DNA of 64,000 nt, from contig NC_061130.1 in assembly GCF_905220365.1 (NCBI RefSeq), positions 1,743,501-1,807,500 on the forward strand. The letters run 5' to 3'. The stretch comes from Vanessa cardui. Its lineage: Eukaryota; Arthropoda; Insecta; Lepidoptera; Nymphalidae. Shown here one piece after another: positions 37,671 through 48,449 of the stretch. The translations under genes were made by a program, and so were the position numbers. Position 1 is the stretch's first letter. Every line of letters starts with the position of its first letter. The notes beneath the pieces are model-generated. The model was not told the DNA's origin. It saw only the letters and a list, made by a program, of their open reading frames with translations, and did not search any database.

Positions 37671-38779
37671 CTATTATCTAGCTTATCGAGAACAGCTCTA
37701 TAAAATATAAAATTGAACCGACTGTCAACCTTATAATAGTCTTCAATACGCGTTTATCTTGATTAAATAGTGTGGATTCAATCTGACTACTACTTTTCTT
37801 GTGCCTAATTTATATTAATTATATACCCGTGTAGTCATATTGTGAACCGTTACGATACTTGCATGTATAGATTTTTACTAATATGCCATGGGTGTAACCA
37901 ACTTGCTATGGAACAGCTGGATAGAATAATGAGCTTCAAAACCTTTACCCAGCTAAGAAACATTTATAGGCTGGTTATTATATTTATTGTCAATTACTTA
38001 TCTGTAATTATTTATATAGAATACTTTGAACCAAACTTATGTATAGAAAGAGACAGACAGTACATACAAATAGCTTAGTTGATTTAATTATATTGTCAAG
38101 TATTTATTAATTTGTAAGTAAGTACTGTTTGTCATACCAATTATAAGTTCTTCCTGGGTTTTAAATAATAATAAAAATGTATATTATTTACGAAAAAAAA
38201 AACTAAAGGAAAAATACTCAACAAAATACGGGAAATTATAAATTTAAATATTTTAGTAACATTTTGTATTTATGTCAAGATTCCACTAAATATTTGACAA
38301 GCCGAACTGAATCATCTGCAAAATATATAATAGACATGAGATAGGTATGCATTTATGTATATACTTAGTTACATATAATTAATTGCACTTTAATTAACAA
38401 AATATTTACATAAGCACACCATAAATTACTGAATGTACAAAGTTATATTTGCCGTTGTTTTGTGAACATGAATATAATGCACATTATAAATAACTATGTA
38501 CGTCTACATTTAAAATGCTTACAAAAACAAGTGAACAATATAGAATTTTGTTAAATGCCATATGAACGAGTTCTAAAATATATTAATATTTGGTGTAAAT
38601 CAACCAATTGTAAATAATTTTCGCCCATTAAACCGGGCATCGAAGCTTACGACGTTAACGAACTGCTAACAATCATATTTTGGTTAATCAGCCACAACAC
38701 CGTAACACAACATCGAAATTACTATATTTTATTTCCTAACACGGTGTGTACACACAAAATCAGCGGCTAAAGTAAAAAA
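37671..38779. other. No gene seen
   Basis: A 78-codon + frame at 37842-38078 lacks a motif. The rest is AT-rich. Confidence 0.35.
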
Positions 38780-39038
38780 AGGAAAGGAAAGTAACAACAT
38801 GTAAATTTCCAACTGCTAGGCTAAGCCTTCCCTCCCATTCTTCCTTCCCGCCAGGAGAGAGTTTGGAACATATTCCACCACGCTGTTCCAATGCGGGTTG
38901 GTGGAGTGCATATGCAGGTTTCTTCACGATGTTTTACTTCACCGCCGCACACGAGATGAATTATAACACAAATTAAGCACATGTATATACATATAGTGGA
39001 GATAGCCTGGTTTTGAACCCGAAATCATCGATTAAAAT
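38780..39038 (-). mobile_element. SINE A, head-truncated copy
   Basis: SINE A on the minus strand, from a 'ggaaaggaaagtaacaac' tail to 'ttgaacccgaaatcatcgatt' (B box present). The A-box end is missing. A pyrimidine-rich insertion ('ccctcccattcttccttccc') replaces part of the LINE-like domain. Confidence 0.75.
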
Positions 39039-40606
39039 TAATATAATTTATGCTATGTTTATAAACTATGAAACATTCAAGACATTACAAAGGTATAATT
39101 TTATAAACATATCAAACTAAAATATTATAAAACATTAATCTTAAACTTGAAATAAATAAGAAAATAGTGTGGCGCACTGCAATTTAGTACAGCCCTGAAT
39201 TTAACGTTTACTTTGTCAATATTTTTCAAACAATATTGTTCCTTAAGACTCTGTCATAAACGTCAAATTGGTGTGCAACAATATGCCAGTGGTAATCTAT
39301 TGCACCATCTGTACGAGCGAGCGCCATAAATTATAGCTGTCTACGCGGTCTACCGACTTCCATTTCCTAGTTCGAGCAAAGTGTTCCACTCACACCACCT
39401 TTACAAAAACAATGAATTTCCTATAGAAGGAAATACGATGAAGTCTTTACGAAATTTCGTAACAGTAAAACGGTTCCTAAGAAACAATTTCAATATCTTT
39501 ATTTATAATCGAATATTAATTCACGAACAATCATTTGTTCCAATATTATTGGAACCAAACCAAAATCGAATCTATTATAAGATACCAAGGTATATTTCGA
39601 TGCAGATGTAATTGCCAGTAAATACATTTTAAGCAATCTAGGTTTAATCAAAAATGAAGTAACTATTAATTTTCGAATTAAAATACCAACCAAACATTTT
39701 TACGTTTGTAACATTAAATATGTTATTAAAGATTGAAAACGTGACAGCTTAATTTCCTTAGCGTGTCATAATTAAGTCTTGGTTAATTTGTAAATATGTA
39801 TCACAGATTTATTTAAGCTTTACGCTTATCACGTAAACAACCTTATTTTTAGGCGTGCGAAACCAATGTGGAATAGCTCGATATCTAGAAAATTAAGAAT
39901 AATTTAACGCATTCTTGTTCGAACTATGCTGTTTCTTGTTTAAAGATATTCGCAAAAAAAAAAAAAAAACATTTATCCCAAATATGCCGCTCTTACTCTA
40001 TAGATATTTTATTAGAAGTGTTCCTTTTTACATTTTATTTATTTTATATTAGATACATGTTTCTCAATCTGTATTCGTTAGCTACAATTAAATGGATAAA
40101 ATTACTTTTTTTTATATAGTCATGTCATTATGGTAAACGAATGTATTTTAGCTTTCATGTGCATGATGGATATATATATTTTTTTTAATATCTACTTTAT
40201 TACGAATTTTTTTATTTACAAAGTTTTATTTACATGTGTTTCTTTTTACTATTATTAAACAACTATAATTATTATTAATCCATTTTAACTTTTGTGTTTT
40301 TGGGATGAGCAAACTTTTTTGTAACTCACTTAGGTACATGGTTTCTAGACCTTAACGTGCATTGTATTTTTTTTTTTTTTGCTTATATATTTTAGTAATT
40401 CTCATTAGTTACGTATTTTAAGTGAATTGTTGTGAGCCAACAGAATGTGTATGATTAGTCTAGTCAATCTACTTGATTTATTTTAGTTTTTTTTTTTTTA
40501 ATTCTTTGATTTCATATAAGTAGATTTAGATATTTGTTATATATAAATATATTATTATATAAATATATATTTTATTTAGTATATTATATTTTTTTGTATA
40601 TGCATT
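39039..40606. other. AT-rich upstream region, probably includes LINE 5' UTR
   Basis: No supported ORF, and no ORF1 of the LINE downstream is seen. A- and T-homopolymers occur near 39955-39970 and 40367-40380. DNA just before the LINE ORF is extremely AT-rich. The element's 5' boundary cannot be located. Confidence 0.35.
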
Positions 40607-43543
40607 ATGAATTCAAGCTCTGAATCATTTTATTCTGCAAGAGATGATGATGACGACATATCTTTTCTCAGTACTGATGATAATTTTCAATTACTTGGAG
40701 ATTTACTGTCCAATGAATTCTCACATTTTCGTAAGAATTTAAATATTTGTCACATCAATGCACAAAGTGTTCCAAGTCATTTTTCCGATCTCTTTTCTAC
40801 ATTTAACCAGGCATCCATTCATGCTGTTCTTATTTCCGAGACCTGGTTAAAACCTTCTCTTCTTTCTACTTCTTTTTCTATACCTAATTACATCTTAATC
40901 AGGAATGATCGAATCGGAAAAACTGGTGGGGGTGTTGCAATATATTTAAAAAGTCACATCCCTTACAAACTTATCTGTCAATCAACTTCCCAGTATAACG
41001 CATCATCTGAATATTTATTCATCGAGATAGATGTAGGCACCAAGATAGCCCTTGGAGTGGTCTATTGTCCCCCCAATATCAATTATTTTTCTTCTCTTGA
41101 GTCCCTCTTCGAGAATCTGATGCCTAAGTACACTAATGTTATTGTAATGGGGGATATCAACACCTGTTTGATCAAGAATAATTATCGGTCGTCTAAGCTC
41201 AGATTCTTACTAGACTCCTTTAACCTCCAGGTTTTACCGCTCGCTGCAACACACCACCCAATCGACGGTCCCGACAGTCTCTTAGACTTAATTATAACGT
41301 CTAAAGGTGACTTGGTCTCTAAATTTGGTCAGTTTTCAGCGCCGGAATTCTCTCACCACGATCTAATATTCGCCTCCTTTAAATTCAGATCACCTAAGCC
41401 CAAACCCAAGATGCTGCTGCTGCGAAGCTACCGTTACCTAGATCTCGATAGGTTATTGGAAGATGCTACTCTTATTCCTTGGACGCAGATAGAGGTGTTG
41501 TCGTCAATTGACGAGAAGTTACATTTTCTGTGCTCTAAATTAATTCAATTATTCGACCGACACTCGCCTCTACGCCTTGTTAAAATAAAAAAAAATTCAA
41601 ACCTTTGGTTTAATGACGATTTAAAAAAAGCGAGAGTCAAGAGGGATAAAGCCTTCCGTAAGTATAAGAGGGACCGTTCTGCTCTCAACTGGTCAGCTTA
41701 TAAAGCTGCAAGGAATCGCTGCAACCAGTTGTGTAGAAAGCTCAAACGCCGATATATCTTTGACAAAATACGTGAATCTTCTCCCGAGGAAGCTTTAAAA
41801 TTTTTAAATAACCTCGGTATTGGCAAGTCTCAAACTTTCTCTGATCAATCTCAATTGGATTTAAACAATCTTAATCTTCACTTCTCTTCACCTCCAGTCC
41901 TCGACTTGCAAACTAAACTTTCAACGCTTTCTGAAATACATGGCTTGCCTAGAATCACTTCCCCACCTTTCAACTTTTCTCCTATTACGGAGAATGATGT
42001 TAAGAAAACCATTCTTTCGATCAAATCTAAGGCGGTTGGTTGCGATGGAATAAGTCGAATTATGATTACCCTTATCCTCAATTTTCTAATTCCCTCCATA
42101 ACTCACATCGTAAACTTCTCCTTTTCCACGAGTACATTTCCTGAGATGTGGCGCAAGGCTTTTGTTCTCCCACTCCCTAAAATATCAAATCCTTCGCTAC
42201 CTTCTCATTTTCGTCCTATAACAATCCTCCCCTTTTTATCCAAAATCCTGGAGTCCATTGCACACCAACAAATCTCTTGCTACCTTCATAAATGCGACTT
42301 ATTCAATCCACTCCAATCGGGCTTTCGCCCAGGTCACAGCACAACAACAGCATTGTTAAAAGTCACGGACGATATTCGTATTGCCATGGAAAACCAGCAA
42401 CTCACAGTGCTCGTGCTAATTGACTTTAGCAATGCTTTCAATGCAGTAGACCATGACCTCCTTCTTGCATTGCTTTCCCATGCTAACTTTTCAGAATCTA
42501 CTGTTGAATGGTTTTCTTCTTATCTTCGAGGGCGCCGGCAATCCACACGCATTGGTCAGCTACAATCTGATTGGTGCGAAGTGAGTGCCGGTGTTCCTCA
42601 AGGCGGCATATTATCTCCTCTGTTATTTTCTGTTTTTATAAACGCCATCACTAAAATTTTAACTTCGCACTACCATCTGTATGCCGATGACTTGCAGCTC
42701 TACGAACACTCTGCTGTCAATGATCTTGCCGCGGCTATTAACTCCCTAAACGATAATCTCCACCGCATTTCTCTTTGGTCCGCTAAATATGGTATCACTG
42801 TCAATCCATCCAAGTGTCAAGCCATCATTATAGGCAGCAGGAGACAGTTGGCTAAGCTAGATGTTCTGACTCTGCCCTGCCTAAGATATAATAATATACC
42901 AATAGAGTTCAGCAGTAGTGTTAAAGACCTCGGCATTATCATTGACAGTAAACTCACTTGGGGGGAACATATTAAAGAAGTTTCTCGTAGGTTTTACGCC
43001 ACTATGCATTCCATGATGCGTTTAAAAAATTTTTTGCCCATGGAAACTAAAATCCAACTTGTTACTACCCTCTTGATTCCAATTCTTGATTACGGTGACT
43101 CCTGCTATCTAGATCTGTCGGAAGAACTCCTGCAACAACTTAATCGTCTCCTTAACACTGGCATTCGCTTTATCTTTAGCTTACGCAAATTCGACCACGT
43201 TTCTCGTTTTAGGAAACAGTTACACTGGCTTCCTTTACGGGAACGTAGATATACTCGGATTCTATGTCTTCTCTACTCCATTCTTACCGACCCTAATGCT
43301 CCCACTTACTTATCCTCTAAATTTTCTCTTCTTTCCTCTACTCATAATAAGCCCTTACGATCCTCTCAATTCCTTACCCTTTTCATACCTTCCCATAAAT
43401 CTGGCTTTGTTTCCAACTCTTTCTCTCTAGTTGCAGCCCGGCTTTGGAACACTTTGCCTGATTCTATTCGTAGAGCTCCATCGCGCGATTCCTTCAAGCG
43501 CCAAGTAAAACAATTTTATCTGTCGTCTGTCAACACTGCGTGA
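40607..43543 (+). CDS. LINE ORF2: APE endonuclease and reverse transcriptase
   Basis: A 978-residue polyprotein with no internal stop. It would nick chromosomal DNA and copy its own RNA at the nick (target-primed reverse transcription). Residues about 45-255 are an APE-type endonuclease: N51-A-Q-S, S77-E78-T-W, R99-N-D-R with G107-G-G-V, G182-D183-I-N185, and S249-H-H251-D. The last motif has His where the family usually has Asp (S-D-H). Residues about 455-740 are the reverse transcriptase: D606 in D-F-S-N-A-F, G662-V-P-Q-G, and Y692-A-D-D with D694 and D695 catalytic. The C-terminal region has L872-H-W-L-P and a terminal R-L-W-N-T-L-P motif typical of CR1/L2/Daphne-like elements. No zinc knuckle is seen. 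The start ATG is the first in frame, and the acidic N-terminus (D-D-D-D-D) is unusual. Length fits ORF2 of this superfamily. The exact clade (CR1, Daphne, Kiri) is uncertain. Confidence 0.93.
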   Translation: MNSSSESFYSARDDDDDISFLSTDDNFQLLGDLLSNEFSHFRKNLNICHINAQSVPSHFSDLFSTFNQASIHAVLISETWLKPSLLSTSFSIPNYILIRNDRIGKTGGGVAIYLKSHIPYKLICQSTSQYNASSEYLFIEIDVGTKIALGVVYCPPNINYFSSLESLFENLMPKYTNVIVMGDINTCLIKNNYRSSKLRFLLDSFNLQVLPLAATHHPIDGPDSLLDLIITSKGDLVSKFGQFSAPEFSHHDLIFASFKFRSPKPKPKMLLLRSYRYLDLDRLLEDATLIPWTQIEVLSSIDEKLHFLCSKLIQLFDRHSPLRLVKIKKNSNLWFNDDLKKARVKRDKAFRKYKRDRSALNWSAYKAARNRCNQLCRKLKRRYIFDKIRESSPEEALKFLNNLGIGKSQTFSDQSQLDLNNLNLHFSSPPVLDLQTKLSTLSEIHGLPRITSPPFNFSPITENDVKKTILSIKSKAVGCDGISRIMITLILNFLIPSITHIVNFSFSTSTFPEMWRKAFVLPLPKISNPSLPSHFRPITILPFLSKILESIAHQQISCYLHKCDLFNPLQSGFRPGHSTTTALLKVTDDIRIAMENQQLTVLVLIDFSNAFNAVDHDLLLALLSHANFSESTVEWFSSYLRGRRQSTRIGQLQSDWCEVSAGVPQGGILSPLLFSVFINAITKILTSHYHLYADDLQLYEHSAVNDLAAAINSLNDNLHRISLWSAKYGITVNPSKCQAIIIGSRRQLAKLDVLTLPCLRYNNIPIEFSSSVKDLGIIIDSKLTWGEHIKEVSRRFYATMHSMMRLKNFLPMETKIQLVTTLLIPILDYGDSCYLDLSEELLQQLNRLLNTGIRFIFSLRKFDHVSRFRKQLHWLPLRERRYTRILCLLYSILTDPNAPTYLSSKFSLLSSTHNKPLRSSQFLTLFIPSHKSGFVSNSFSLVAARLWNTLPDSIRRAPSRDSFKRQVKQFYLSSVNTA

Positions 43544-43898
43544 TGTCTTTTTATCAATACCATTCTCATAATTGGATTCATATATAGGTATATATATTTA
43601 TGTATATATGTTAAATATTTATGTACTTATATGTGTATATGTTTGTGCATATTTATGTATATTATGTATATGTATATTTATATATTTTATATTATATTAT
43701 GTATAACATTGATTTAATTAATTTACTGTATTATTATTATATATATTTATAGGTGTCTATCGCTATGTATATATTTTTTAATTTTTCTTTAACTTCTGTG
43801 CACACCCTACTGACTTCTCTCCTGCACTATTCTGGGTTGGCTGGCAGAAAATGCTGTAATAGCGTTAAGTCCGCCCTTTGTACATGATTGATCTGTGC

Positions 43899-43904
43899 AA
43901 TAAA
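43899..43904 (+). terminator. Polyadenylation signal of the LINE
   Basis: AATAAA lies 8 bases before the terminal A-run (43912-43930). It would serve 3' end formation of the LINE transcript. Confidence 0.7.
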
Positions 43905-43950
43905 GAATAATAAAAAAAAAAAAAAAAAAACCACGCACTTGTCTACGCTC

Positions 43951-44142
43951 ATATTATAAAGAGGTATTTTTTTTGTTTGTATGCAGGGGCTATCTCCGAA
44001 ACTTATGATTCAATTCCAATTTATTTTTCACTGGTAGAAGCTATATCGTTCGTGAGTGCTGAAGGCTGTAAACAATATTCATATCATATCAATTTGTTTA
44101 TCAATAAACACCCGTGTACATCCGGACGGATCCCTAGTATTA
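43951..44142 (+). mobile_element. Helitron-like fragment ending CTAGT
   Basis: 'Gtatgcaggggctatctccgaaacttatgattcaatt', 'cggacggatccctagtatt' resemble another abundant insect non-autonomous element with a CTAGT 3' end. The 5' end is indistinct. Confidence 0.4.
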
Positions 44143-44305
44143 TAATATAAACCATAAAACCTCTGAAACTCAATGCGTCTTCTGTTATAATTTTATGCTT
44201 GCGTTATCGATATCACTAAGGCAATCCAAAATCAAAGTCTATTCGTTTATTACTATAGATATTATCTGTCATAAATACTCATAGAATTAGAATCAAACTT
44301 TACTT

Positions 44306-44555
44306 AGTGGTAGGGCTTTGTGCAAGCCCGCCTGGGTAGGTACCACCCACTCATCAGCTATTCTACCGCTAAACAACAGTACGCGTAACTACAGGCACAA
44401 GGGACATAGCATCTTAGTTCCCAAGGTTGGTGGCGCATTGACGATGTAAGGAATAGTTAACATTTCTTGTAGCGTCATTGTCTATGTGTGATGGTGACCA
44501 CTTACCATTACGTGGCCCATATGCTCGTCCACCAACCTATACCATAAAAAAACAA
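44306..44555 (+). mobile_element. Repeat C with internal deletion
   Basis: Repeat C with both ends present ('gtggtagggctttgtgcaag' to 'accataaaaaaac'). About 45 bp between 'aacaacagtac' and 'gtaactacaggc' is missing. Confidence 0.85.
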
Positions 44556-44900
44556 AAGTGTGTTAAAAAAAAAAAAAACAAAAATTGTTTTTCAAATTTT
44601 ACCAATGGCAACATTTACGTATAGAACAATCATTGCGTTATCGATAACAAAGGTCTTTGTAATCTTCGTGGTTAAATGAACTAACGGATACGATGAAAGA
44701 CTTTGAATTGTTCGAATGCTCTCCTTGTGCAATCGTTACATATCGGTTCATTATTTCGAATACTTGAAATTGCGCTCTAAATAACACGAGCTTTTGATGG
44801 TTGCCGTAAATAATGACCTACAATAGCTTATACTTTTATACGTTATTGTAGTGGCTCCTATTTAAAAAAAAATTAAGTTTATTAAATTCTTAATTCAAAA

Positions 44901-45207
44901 TGAGCTGAGATGGCTCAGTGGTTAGAACGCGTGCATCTTAACCGATGATTGCGAGTTCAAATCCAGGCAAGCACCACTATATATATGTGCTTAATTTGTG
45001 TTTATAATTCATCTTGTGCTCGACGATGAAGAAAAACATCGTGAGGTAACCTGCATGTGTCTTATTTCATCGAAATTCTGCCACAAGTGCATTCGACCAA
45101 CCCGCATTGGAACAGCGTGGTGGAATGTGTTCGCAACCCATGTGTTAATGGAAGAGGAGGCCTTAACCCGGCAGTGGGAAATTTACAGGCTGTTACTTTA
45201 CTTTACT
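44901..45207 (+). mobile_element. SINE A, young full-length copy with 11-bp TSD
   Basis: Complete SINE A from 'tgagctgagatggctcagtgg' (A box) and 'gagttcaaatccaggc' (B box) to 'ggctgttactttactttac'. It is flanked by the 11-bp direct repeat TTAATTCAAAA at 44890-44900 and 45208-45218. The clean duplication indicates recent target-primed insertion. The 87-codon frame at 44998-45261 lies mostly within the SINE and is not a host gene. Confidence 0.9.
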
Positions 45208-45218
45208 TTAATTCAAAA

Positions 45219-45683
45219 CGATTGGTGGTATTTTAATTTAAGAAGATATGTGTCTAAGTGAAGTCAGAAACTCGAGTTTGATGTTTCGAGACTTTCATTA
45301 TCTAGACAAATTCAAGTTTGGAATCAGACTAGTAAAAAGACAATCGAATGGATCAGAAATATTTTCTTTCTCTTTCATTCAGACGATCAAATCTTTATTC
45401 ACGAGAAAGTCATTTAAATCTTAAAAGAGGTAATAATTAGTTACACAAGCGTCGATCTATTTACACACTAAATGTGTTTAATAATACAAGAACCCAGTAA
45501 ACGAATAGCACTTTTGTATAAACAAAGCGCTTAGCGTTACTACAAAAAACCTTTGAAACAATAAAAGGTATCCGAGGGTACTTGCTTTTGAGATGCGACG
45601 TTGTTTAATAAACAAATAGAAGATGTATGACAATGAAGTTATATTTCATTAATCATATAACTTATGATAATGACAGTTAATAG
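45219..45683. other. No recognisable feature
   Basis: AT-rich unique sequence. Confidence 0.35.
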
Positions 45684-45775
45684 TTAAGAGATGGTTCAAT
45701 GGTTAGAACGAGTATATTTGATGATTGCGGGTTCAAACCCAGACAAACACCAGAATATGCTTAATTTTTGAAGAA
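45684..45775 (+). mobile_element. SINE A, tRNA head fragment
   Basis: 'Aagagatggttcaatggttagaacgag' and 'gattgcgggttcaaacccagac' (perfect B box) match the SINE A head. The body is lost. Confidence 0.7.
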
Positions 45776-45897
45776 ACATACATTTTTCATTGCACATAAT
45801 TTTTTGAGGACCACTGTCTTAGTTACATCCGAAAACATCAAAAATAAAAACAAAAACAAAATACTGTTATAACTCAAACAGAAACGTACATATATCA

Positions 45898-45949
45898 AAC
45901 TGTAAATGTCCCACTGTTGGTGGTTCTCTCTCTTTGAGGAGAAGGCTTG
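45898..45949 (-). mobile_element. SINE A, 3'-end fragment
   Basis: 'Actgtaaatgtcccactgttgg' and 'ctttgaggagaaggctt' match the SINE A 3' domain in the opposite orientation to the nearby head fragment. Confidence 0.5.
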
Positions 45950-45998
45950 ATTATATAGTTATTATTATATTATAGATGAGCACATAATGAAAAACGCA

Positions 45999-46090
45999 AA
46001 AGATAAAGAGTAACTATTGAGTTTCATGTCGGTTCTTCTTTACATTCCGAACCGGCGTTATCTTCACTTAGTATAGTTGTTAAATCACTG
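45999..46090 (+). mobile_element. LINE 3' UTR fragment (tail family E)
   Basis: 'Aaagagtaactattgagtttcatgtcggttctt' and 'attccgaaccggcgttatcttcacttag'. The terminal part is lost. Confidence 0.65.
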
Positions 46091-47239
46091 CTCTTGCTCG
46101 TCGCTAATGCACTATCAAATATAACATGCCTATATTCAAAACTTTAAGTACTAAAATTAATTCTCTTCTCTTCAAGTATCGGAATCATAATGTAATATTA
46201 ATTTATGCGTTAAATAGACATATCAGTAGCGACCCTTTAATACTTGTCATCTACTTAAATTCTGTAATTCGAGTAAATTATTCCCCACGAAGCGATCCGA
46301 CTTTTGTCCGGATCTGATCCTTTGTCGATGCTGCACAATAAAATTTTATCCCGGAAACCTATTCGCAGTTACCTTTTATTATTATGTTGCAGATGCTATC
46401 CGGCTACTTTTCAGAGGAGGCCATTGTTGTCCCGCATAATGGGGGGTAACCTTTTTATTCCGCTTCAGATTTTGAATGTAGCCTCGGCGGTGAACTTATC
46501 AGCCAATCTGACAAATACGGTCAAGCCATTACGTGACTTGATACAACGTGATTGGGCTTATATTTGTACCGAAATGTTATCTGTACACAGCATTTGTTGA
46601 ATGTTAAGTCGATATGCAAATGGCTTTTTCGTATGCTCAAATTATTTTTTGTATGATTTTATTTTCAACGTCACATGTTTTTATTTCGGTTTACTTTTTA
46701 CTATATTTAAATATTTTAGGTACAGTACACACCTTATTAACATTGGTAATAGCATTAATAATGTAATTAATTTATTTGTACCTGTTGTAGATTATCTGTT
46801 TATTGTGCTGTCTATATTTGAAAATAATACGATGTATTATGTAAACGTCTCAAAAGTAATACTATGAAAGATCTATTTCTTCAATTTACTTAATGTTATA
46901 ATTGACATATGACTTTTTTGTACTGAATAATATTACTATATTGAATATTAATTACGATATTTTAAATGAATGAGCAAAAGATAAACAGTATCTTTGATTG
47001 ATAAGGAATCGTATTGGTAATTAGAAATCGATACTTATTCGAAATTTAAGGAAACATCGATTTTTATTTAAGAACAATTAATAAACGTGCCTTCAGAGAG
47101 CAATAATTGATTTGTACTGAACGTCATTTTAATTGCTTTTCACATCCTGTATGCGATGCGAAACGGTTTGAATCGAGTAGTTTATGATGAAACTTCAATT
47201 AATTCATCAGTCTTTGAATTGTTTCGAATTCATGTACTG
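46091..47239. other. No confident gene
   Basis: Contains a 98-codon + frame listed separately. The remaining frames (88 codons at 46601-46867, F/Y-rich) look like chance in AT-rich DNA. Confidence 0.35.
46304..46600 (+). pseudogene. Possible LTR-retroelement reverse transcriptase remnant
   Basis: A 98-codon frame in less AT-rich DNA. Its C-terminal half reads N-L-S-A-N-L-T-N-T-V-K-P-L-R-D-L-I-Q-R-D-W. This resembles the 'N-L-S-x-x-T-x-P-L-R-x-L-L-x-K-D' segment between the reverse transcriptase and RNase H of Ty3/gypsy elements. The N-terminal half is not recognised, no catalytic box is present, and the match rests on about 15 residues recalled from the family pattern. It could equally be chance. 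Confidence 0.25.
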
Positions 47240-47637
47240 ACAAATAAGTTGTTTCCGCAGACATTTTTAACTTTGCCGTTTCGTAAATTCAAATCGTTTG
47301 TAAAAAATACATTGGATAAAAAGCATATTATTCGATACAAGATTTTATAGATGAAAAAGAAATCGTGGAGTTAATGTTGATATTATATAAGATACCTGTC
47401 GACTTCCAAGCAGGATATATTAATTTAAATAATTGTATTAACTAACATGACTTTATATTTTTTATGTTAAGTAAATAAATAAATTTCTTGTCGGTTCTTC
47501 TCGGTAGAATCTACTTTCCGAACCGGTGGTAGCTTCACTTAATAGTAAAATGACGAGTCATAAGTGCTTGTAAAAGTACAAGCACTTATGAATACCTACT
47601 TGAATAAATTTTATTTTGATTTTAATTTTAATTTTGT
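47240..47637 (+). mobile_element. LINE 3' end (tail family E)
   Basis: Begins in the reverse transcriptase C-terminus (P-Q-T-F-L-T-L-P-F-R-K-F-K-S-F-V-K-N-T-L, stop at 47348-47350) and continues through the complete family 3' UTR to 'cttgaataaattttattttgattttaattttaat'. It is 5'-truncated. An extra inverted copy of 'aagtgcttgta' creates a 14-bp hairpin at 47559-47590. Confidence 0.8.
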
Positions 47638-47651
47638 TTATATTAACATAA

Positions 47652-47884
47652 CTAGTAACCCGACCCGACTTCACACGGGTACAATAATATGATGTCACAG
47701 TAGAAACTTCTAAAATTATCGGTGTTCCTTTACGAAACTGTTCATATATTATATATAAACCTTCTTCTTGAATCACTCTATCTATTAAAACAGGCCTCAA
47801 AATCCGTTGCGTAGTATTAAAGATTTAAGCATATATAGAGATATAGGGATAGAAAAAGCGACTTTGTTTTATGCTATGTAATGA
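47652..47884 (-). mobile_element. Helitron-like non-autonomous element, near complete
   Basis: In element orientation it starts TCATTACATAGCATAAAACA at 47884 and ends '..cccgtgtgaagtcgggtcgggttactag' at 47652. The 5'-TC start, short GC hairpin (ACCCG/CGGGT) and CTAG end fit the Helitron terminal pattern and resemble lepidopteran non-autonomous Helitrons. There is no ORF. It lies 14 bp after the LINE tail. Confidence 0.65.
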
Positions 47885-48019
47885 TAATAGTTTCGATTAC
47901 AGACTTATTCATAAATTATTCAAAGAGTCAGTATTTTATTTAAGTTTAGTATATGACTCCATAACAACATCGATGTTAAAAAACCCAGTTTACTTCAGTA
48001 GCAACCTACCTAACTTAGT

Positions 48020-48160
48020 CTACTGGCAATAATTTGTTATGTTCCGGTTTGAAGAATTAATGAGTCAGTATAACCACAGACTCAAAGATATAACATCTTT
48101 GTCACACGATTGAAGTATACTGACGTTGAAAGGGATAATTATTTCTTAGAAGAAACTACA
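48020..48160 (+). mobile_element. Repeat C, degenerate copy
   Basis: 'Tgttatgttccggtttgaagaattaatgagtcagtataaccacag' and 'gatataacatctttg' follow repeat C. Strongly decayed. Confidence 0.5.
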
Positions 48161-48449
48161 CTTATCTAATGAAATGAAAAGTCTTATATATAAAAAAAAG
48201 TCTTATATATACTGAACTTGCGCCATGTTTTAAGGGTAGAGATTTGATCAAGCAATTAAGGTCTTGACGTGGCTTCTTGAAAGCGACTACAACTTTTTAT
48301 CGAGGGTCGAAGTGGACGTATCAATCAATTACTGAACTGACGCCTCAAGCGATATACGCTGCAGATAGGGTGAGCCGCACCTATCTGTGGACACGGCCCA
48401 AGTTATTGGAGATGAGCGAAAATTAGTATAATTTAGCAAAATTTCAGAA

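Larger units (their letters stand above)
40607..43930 (+). mobile_element. Non-LTR retrotransposon with intact ORF2 and poly(A)
   Basis: The element spans at least the ORF (40607-43543), a 3' UTR of about 370 bp rich in 'tatgtatat', a polyadenylation signal AATAAA at 43899-43904 and 19 A at 43912-43930. There is no LTR, and no ORF1 is visible upstream. The 3' poly(A) structure and the APE-RT order define a LINE. I found no target-site duplication because the 5' end is unclear. Confidence 0.85.

Noticed and set aside
44998..45261. 87-codon plus frame repeated at 22171-22380 and 37380-37568 (minus)
   Set aside because: Same SINE A body each time. The shared frame reflects common descent of the repeat, not a gene family.
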